Source: Chrysopilus asiliformis (lineage: Eukaryota; Arthropoda; Insecta; Diptera; Rhagionidae). Taken from it: 64,000 nucleotides of DNA. Location of the stretch: positions 3,805,328-3,869,327 of the forward strand of contig OZ035963.1 of the NCBI GenBank assembly GCA_964034945.1, read 5' to 3'. Below are positions 59,871 to 64,000 of this stretch, in pieces; the first letter of the stretch is position 1, and each line of letters starts with the position of its first letter. A program made the translations under genes and the position numbers. A model generated the notes under the pieces. That model saw nothing but the letters and a program-made list of their open reading frames with translations, was not told where the DNA came from and made no database searches.

Positions 59871-61140
59871 AAGTAACATTTTTCAAACCTTTAAAATCGT
59901 TTAAAATTCTCTATTTCTCAATAGCATTATTTCTCAACAAATATTTTCTCAAAGAAAAATGTTTTATCGGAAAAACTTTCGTGTTATTCAAATTTCTTTT
60001 TAAATTCTCTTACTACAAAAATAAAATGCAAAGTCTGTTAAAATGGCAAAATAATCTTATCTTCAATGGTAGATACCATCAGATATCTTTCATATTTTAA
60101 CAACAACATATCACCAAAATTAAGAAAGCTATTTTTTGATTAACATTTCTTTTTTAAATTGGATTTTTCATTAGATTTTATTGAAAATTAAAATTCCAGC
60201 AAGGATGTAGACGCGACAATCGCCCGAAAATTTAATCTAAACTCTTAGAGTGAAATTATAATTAGAAATTGGATTCGGGTGATATTTTTTAGTTAACATT
60301 TGAAGGGTCGAATGAAGAGGTTCTGTCCCACCATTTAATAAGTTTTCCAGCATCGAAGTTTTTCTTTCTTCTTCTTCTTCTTCTTACTCTCCTCCATTAA
60401 TTTTTTCCAGAGCTTCATTTCGTTTTTTTATTAAAATGGTTAGAAGTGGCATTTAATATTCTTGGTAGAATTTATTTTCTTAAATACTTTTTTACCAGAT
60501 TTATTTGGATATTCATCCGTTCTGTGAAAATTAACAAGTTTTTTTTTAAGTAAAAGTGATTTAAAAAAGAAAACCCAAGCAGCATTAATGTCGAACGTGA
60601 AGTTAATAACTATAGGAGGAAATCATACTCAAGGGACGATATGGCGTAATAAAATATGTTGACAGAATGTCATAGTGGACATAAATGCTGCTTAGGGAGT
60701 TTTAAAACTTGCCAATATTTTATTTATTCATTTTTTTTATTGAGCACATATGCAATAAAAATTAATCTGTCAAGTATTTCATTGAGATTAATTTTCTCTT
60801 TAAACGTATTTCATATTTTTGAAATCCCTTTGAAATTGATACTTTTCCACTGATTAATTAATCCAACAGTCCTTTTAGTATTATTTTTAGTTTCATGTTT
60901 TGGGTTTCGCATATGTAAAATTCAAAAATTATAAAGTACCTGAAGTACATACTGGATTTTTCCAGCAATCGAAAAATAAATTCATCACTGTTTGCTTGAA
61001 AATATCCATGTAAATAATGCAGAAAATATTTATTTAAACCCTAGAAAATATCTGTGATACTTCATTAGCAAAAAAAATAATTGCTTTTTCAGTTATTTGA
61101 TAGCAAATATATATATATGGATGACATAATATATTTAAAC
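59871..61140. other. Unassigned AT-rich stretch with a (CTT)n tract
   Basis: A CTT microsatellite lies at about 60364-60385. No gene is recognised. Confidence 0.5.
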
Positions 61141-61330
61141 CTCGTATAACGCGGTATCCTCATAACGCGAAATCGCGCAAATGCGAATTGCCAAGGGTCA
61201 ACATCCAGATACTGCGAGTCGTATAGGGAAGTGATATTATTTTTGTTGCCTGACTAAATTATCTTCAAAAACACGATTTCGAAAGCGTAATTCCAATAGC
61301 GTGATTCCAATAGCGCTGGTCTTATAAATG
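61141..61330. repeat. AACGCG-rich block, probable element fragment
   Basis: CTCGTATAACGCGGTATCC, ATAACGCGAAATCGCG, and later AATTCCAATAGCGTGATTCC followed by CCAATAGCG give a cluster of short GCG repeats unlike the surrounding DNA. Similar AACGCG phrases are common in invertebrate transposon remnants; no ends were seen. Confidence 0.35.
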
Positions 61331-61399
61331 GGCTATCTGTGGTATCACACTCCTTTCCATGGGAGTTGGGGTTTAAAAACATAAGAAAAGTTATAATAA

Positions 61400-61800
61400 C
61401 CAGGGTGCAACCGTCAAATACTCTATATGAGGGCAGACAAAATTTTTATGAAAAAAATTCATTTGTATTATGGAGGCGACAGACGAACGGACAGAAATAC
61501 AGACGGTGAGACAGACGGACTGACAGACAGACGAACAGACAGACGAACAGACAGACGAACAGACAGACGAACAGACAGACGAACAGACAGACAAACAGAC
61601 AGACGAACAGACAGACAGACGAACAGACTTACAGGCAGACGAACAGACAGACAGACAGACGAACATACAGACAGACAGACGAACAGACAGACAGACGAAC
61701 AGGCAGACAGACAGACGAACAGACAGACGGACAGACAGACGGTTCGGTGCGTTACAAACGGTACACTAAATATAATATTTTTATAGTACTCGCGTTGAAT
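61400..61800 (+). mobile_element. HINE/DINE-1-like element with ACAGACAGACGA microsatellite
   Basis: CAGGGTGCAACCGTCAAATA at the left resembles CAGGGGCCAATCGTCAAATA in the element at 118. A long array of ACAGACGA/CAGACAGA units follows (about 61470-61741), then GTGCGTTACAAACGGTACAC, the shared 3' block. The last part lacks a clean GGGTATA hairpin. Open frames across the array are simple-repeat artefacts. Confidence 0.65.
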
Positions 61801-63316
61801 AAAGTGTCAAAAAATATCCTAATTTTCTACTTGACCGATTGAGCTGAATTTTTACTCGTGCCTTCGAAAAATTGGCCCAGCGGAAATAGAAAAATGTCAC
61901 CTATATTGGGTTTATAAAATCAACTTAATATTTTTAATCCCAATATTTTAAAACCACATTTCCCCAGCACGTGTCTGTAAAATTTCTTCCTTATAGATAT
62001 GACACATAATGATGAAAACTTTTCCAATTTCCCCAACTTTTCTGATGTTTATTTTGTGATAATTGATTTTGATAAAAATCTCCTCGTATCGCCGGCAAAT
62101 TGAAGCAATGAGACACGATTTATAAAATAAACTTTATTTATTTTAACGCCGCCATCGTGGTGGATAATAAATGAAAACTCAAAGTAAAAGCGATTAAACA
62201 GGAAAATACGCCAACAAGAATAACATTTTTATTACTTATAATTACTTAGTGGAGATGTTTCAATTTGACCCGCCCCAGCATCCTATAGAAATGTGTAAGA
62301 GTTTTTATCTTTTATCTCTTTATTTCCAATCAATATTCGTTTCCATTTCATTACTTCATTTAAAGTTGTAAATCTTAAAACAAAATAATGGAAGGACATT
62401 TTCTAAAGAAAATCTTTATTGAAGGAAATTCCGTAAAGATTTTTCGTCTCCTTTTTACTATTATTATTGGTATTACATATACGAGTATATCAGAATCTAC
62501 AGATAAAGTGTGTATATTTCTTAAAGGATGTCTTCTTATTCTGGTTATATTCGTGTTTGTACTGTTTGCCCTATGATATGATACTCATTTTAATTTTGTT
62601 CTATCATACTTTCAAGTTTATTCTATGGGAAAGATGAATCTTTTGAGAGAAAACATAGGCAACGTAAAGATCTAATCAACCCTGAAACAGTTCACTGTCA
62701 TACCCAAAATCTATGACCCATGAAGTTCGTAATTACATTCAGAAGAAGGACCAAAATCACTGGAAATTGGGATCTAGGATGGGATCCAAAGAAAATTCCT
62801 ACATTTCATCTATTCGAAACGACATATACACTGTGTGTGTGTATTTGTGTAACTATGGTTAAAACGAAAAACATCAAAAACATAAAATAAACCTAAATAC
62901 AGACATATAGAGTACTTTATTGTAAATGTAGGGTATATATATATAAAGTATAGCCATCTCGATAATTGATGTGGGATGAAATTTAATCCTTCAGAAGCAG
63001 TAAATTGATCGATGTCCATGTTCTTCTCGATTCAAGAATTTTACCATTTCAAACATCAATTTATTTATGCTGTGCGCCATAGCATGTTTGTATGTTCACC
63101 TAAATGTAGACAATGAGCGACCAAAAATCACCCCAAGGTCGCTATTACACGAATATAACATTTCGTTTTTGTCCTTAGGATCCTTTTATCTTCCATCGAC
63201 CAGCCTGAAATTATGTCCAGTACTCAGTATGCTTTATCAACTCTGCCTTACTTACAGCACCTTCTTAACGTCATTCCAAATAATTAAACTCGATGTCAAG
63301 CTTTTCTTTGTTCCAG
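61801..63316. other. Unassigned AT-rich stretch
   Basis: A TGTGTGTGTGT tract is near 62831 and a TA tract near 62935. CCGATTGAGCTGAATTTT near 61836 resembles Helitron-like modules. No gene is seen. Confidence 0.45.
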
Positions 63317-63343
63317 GCAGCGATGAGTATGTTCGTATTCGAG
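63317..63343 (+). other. Possible 27-nt microexon
   Basis: CTTTTCTTTGTTCCAG (acceptor context) is followed by 27 nt and then GAG|GTAAAAG (donor context). In the frame leaving no stop it would add SDEYVRIR with split codons at both ends. It lies inside a 134-codon open frame (63067-63471) that has no recognised family. Small size makes chance likely. Confidence 0.2.
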
Positions 63344-63631
63344 GTAAAAGAAGTTACTCTCATCTTCATTCTCCTCGTAATTTCATTTACTATCGAAAAA
63401 TAGTTGTTCTATCAATAGTAGTAGCTACGTTATACTTACTTACGTTAGAAGGATATCGAGGTTCGTGGTGAGCTCCTATGTTCGGTTTCAGCTCCTTGTA
63501 AAATGAAAACATGTATATTTGCCCTTTTAACAGTGTTTGTTCGCACTTACTTAGATATGTTTGTTTAACAATATCGAAGCCAGTTCTCCCCCATCTCCGC
63601 CGAATTCGGTTCAATTCAGGTGTATAAGAAA

Positions 63632-64000
63632 TAGGGTGACCATTCGTTCCGGATTCGCAAGGATAGTTCCGGATTTAGGCATGTTGTCCCGGAATCTAAA
63701 TTTTCGTCCCTGATCATTCAATTTAGTCTTGAAAAGTTTCTACCTTAATCGTGTCTTTATCTCAAGAAAATCGCCTGCGGCGCATTTTTTTATAATAACG
63801 TATACTTGTATTTCTCTATAAAAACTTTGGCTGCGGTCCAACTTGTCAAGTGTTCTAAAGGAAAAAATACATCACAAAAAGTGATAGAAAAAAATCGCTT
63901 CTTTTGGAAAAGCGCTGCTTAAAATTGTTTTGAACTTTTCGACTATTTTCGATAAAAATTTTCTCTTCCTCATATCGGTTCTTCACCAATCATCTGTCCT
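63632..64000. mobile_element. TAGGGTGACCAT-family element, cut by the window end
   Basis: TAGGGTGACCATTCGTTCCG is followed by GGATTTAGGCATGTTGTCCC, CGCCTGCGGCGC (63772-63783) with a T run, and a second weaker module (GGCTGCGGTCC) about 60 bp on. It is the best left end of the family. The right end lies outside the window. Confidence 0.65.

Noticed and set aside
61391..61786. Open frames rich in TDRRTDRQ and SVCSSVCL
   Set aside because: Simple-repeat artefact of the ACAGACGA array.

Overview
Eukaryotic, AT-rich genomic DNA that most resembles intergenic or intronic sequence of an insect, probably a dipteran. I see no prokaryotic-type gene organisation, no rRNA or tRNA gene, no CRISPR array and no complete host protein-coding gene. 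The insect assignment is inference. It rests on DINE-1/HINE-like elements with an RGAC-type microsatellite core, two copies of a mariner-like transposon with D(92)D(41)D spacing as in the rosa group, many small hAT, piggyBac, PIF and Tc-like MITEs, Helitron-like ends, and CAA-rich tracts of the kind found in dipteran 5' leaders.

Layout. 1-5.7 kb holds a HINE-like element, repeat fragments and a rosa-like transposon (4461-5706) that itself carries a 408-bp nested element. 5.7-15 kb is mostly unassigned, apart from a 727-bp hAT-type element with an 8-bp target duplication and two weak host-exon candidates. 15.7-19.3 kb holds a HINE, a 303-bp hAT MITE with an 8-bp duplication and a piggyBac-like TTAA MITE. 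20.9-24.5 kb is locally more GC-rich, with a cluster of the ACATTTGTAAGG repeat and weak exon candidates. 26-32.5 kb has GA-rich microsatellites, a GTCCATAAA MITE and two members of a family ending in TAGGGTGACCAT with CGCCTGCGGCGC modules inside. 33.8-34.9 kb holds a Helitron-like 3' end followed by two adjacent long inverted repeats, the most striking structure in the window. 36.3 kb has the best host-exon candidate (minus strand). 39.1-39.9 kb is a second HINE with a microsatellite expanded to about 274 bp. 50.4-51.3 kb is the second rosa-like copy, with a longer open transposase frame. 53-59.9 kb has MITEs with clean ends, promoter-like or 5'-leader-like sequence (54.8-57.6 kb) and a four-layer nest of repeats at 58.8-59.6 kb. 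61.4-61.8 kb is another HINE-like element, and 63.6 kb to the end is another TAGGGTGACCAT element.

The recognisable protein-coding content is transposase only. Both rosa-like copies keep the catalytic triad but lack the N-terminal DNA-binding part, so neither should be autonomous. Most of the other elements have no coding capacity. All calls come from reading the sequence by eye; family names rest on termini, target duplications and motif spacing, not on database searches.
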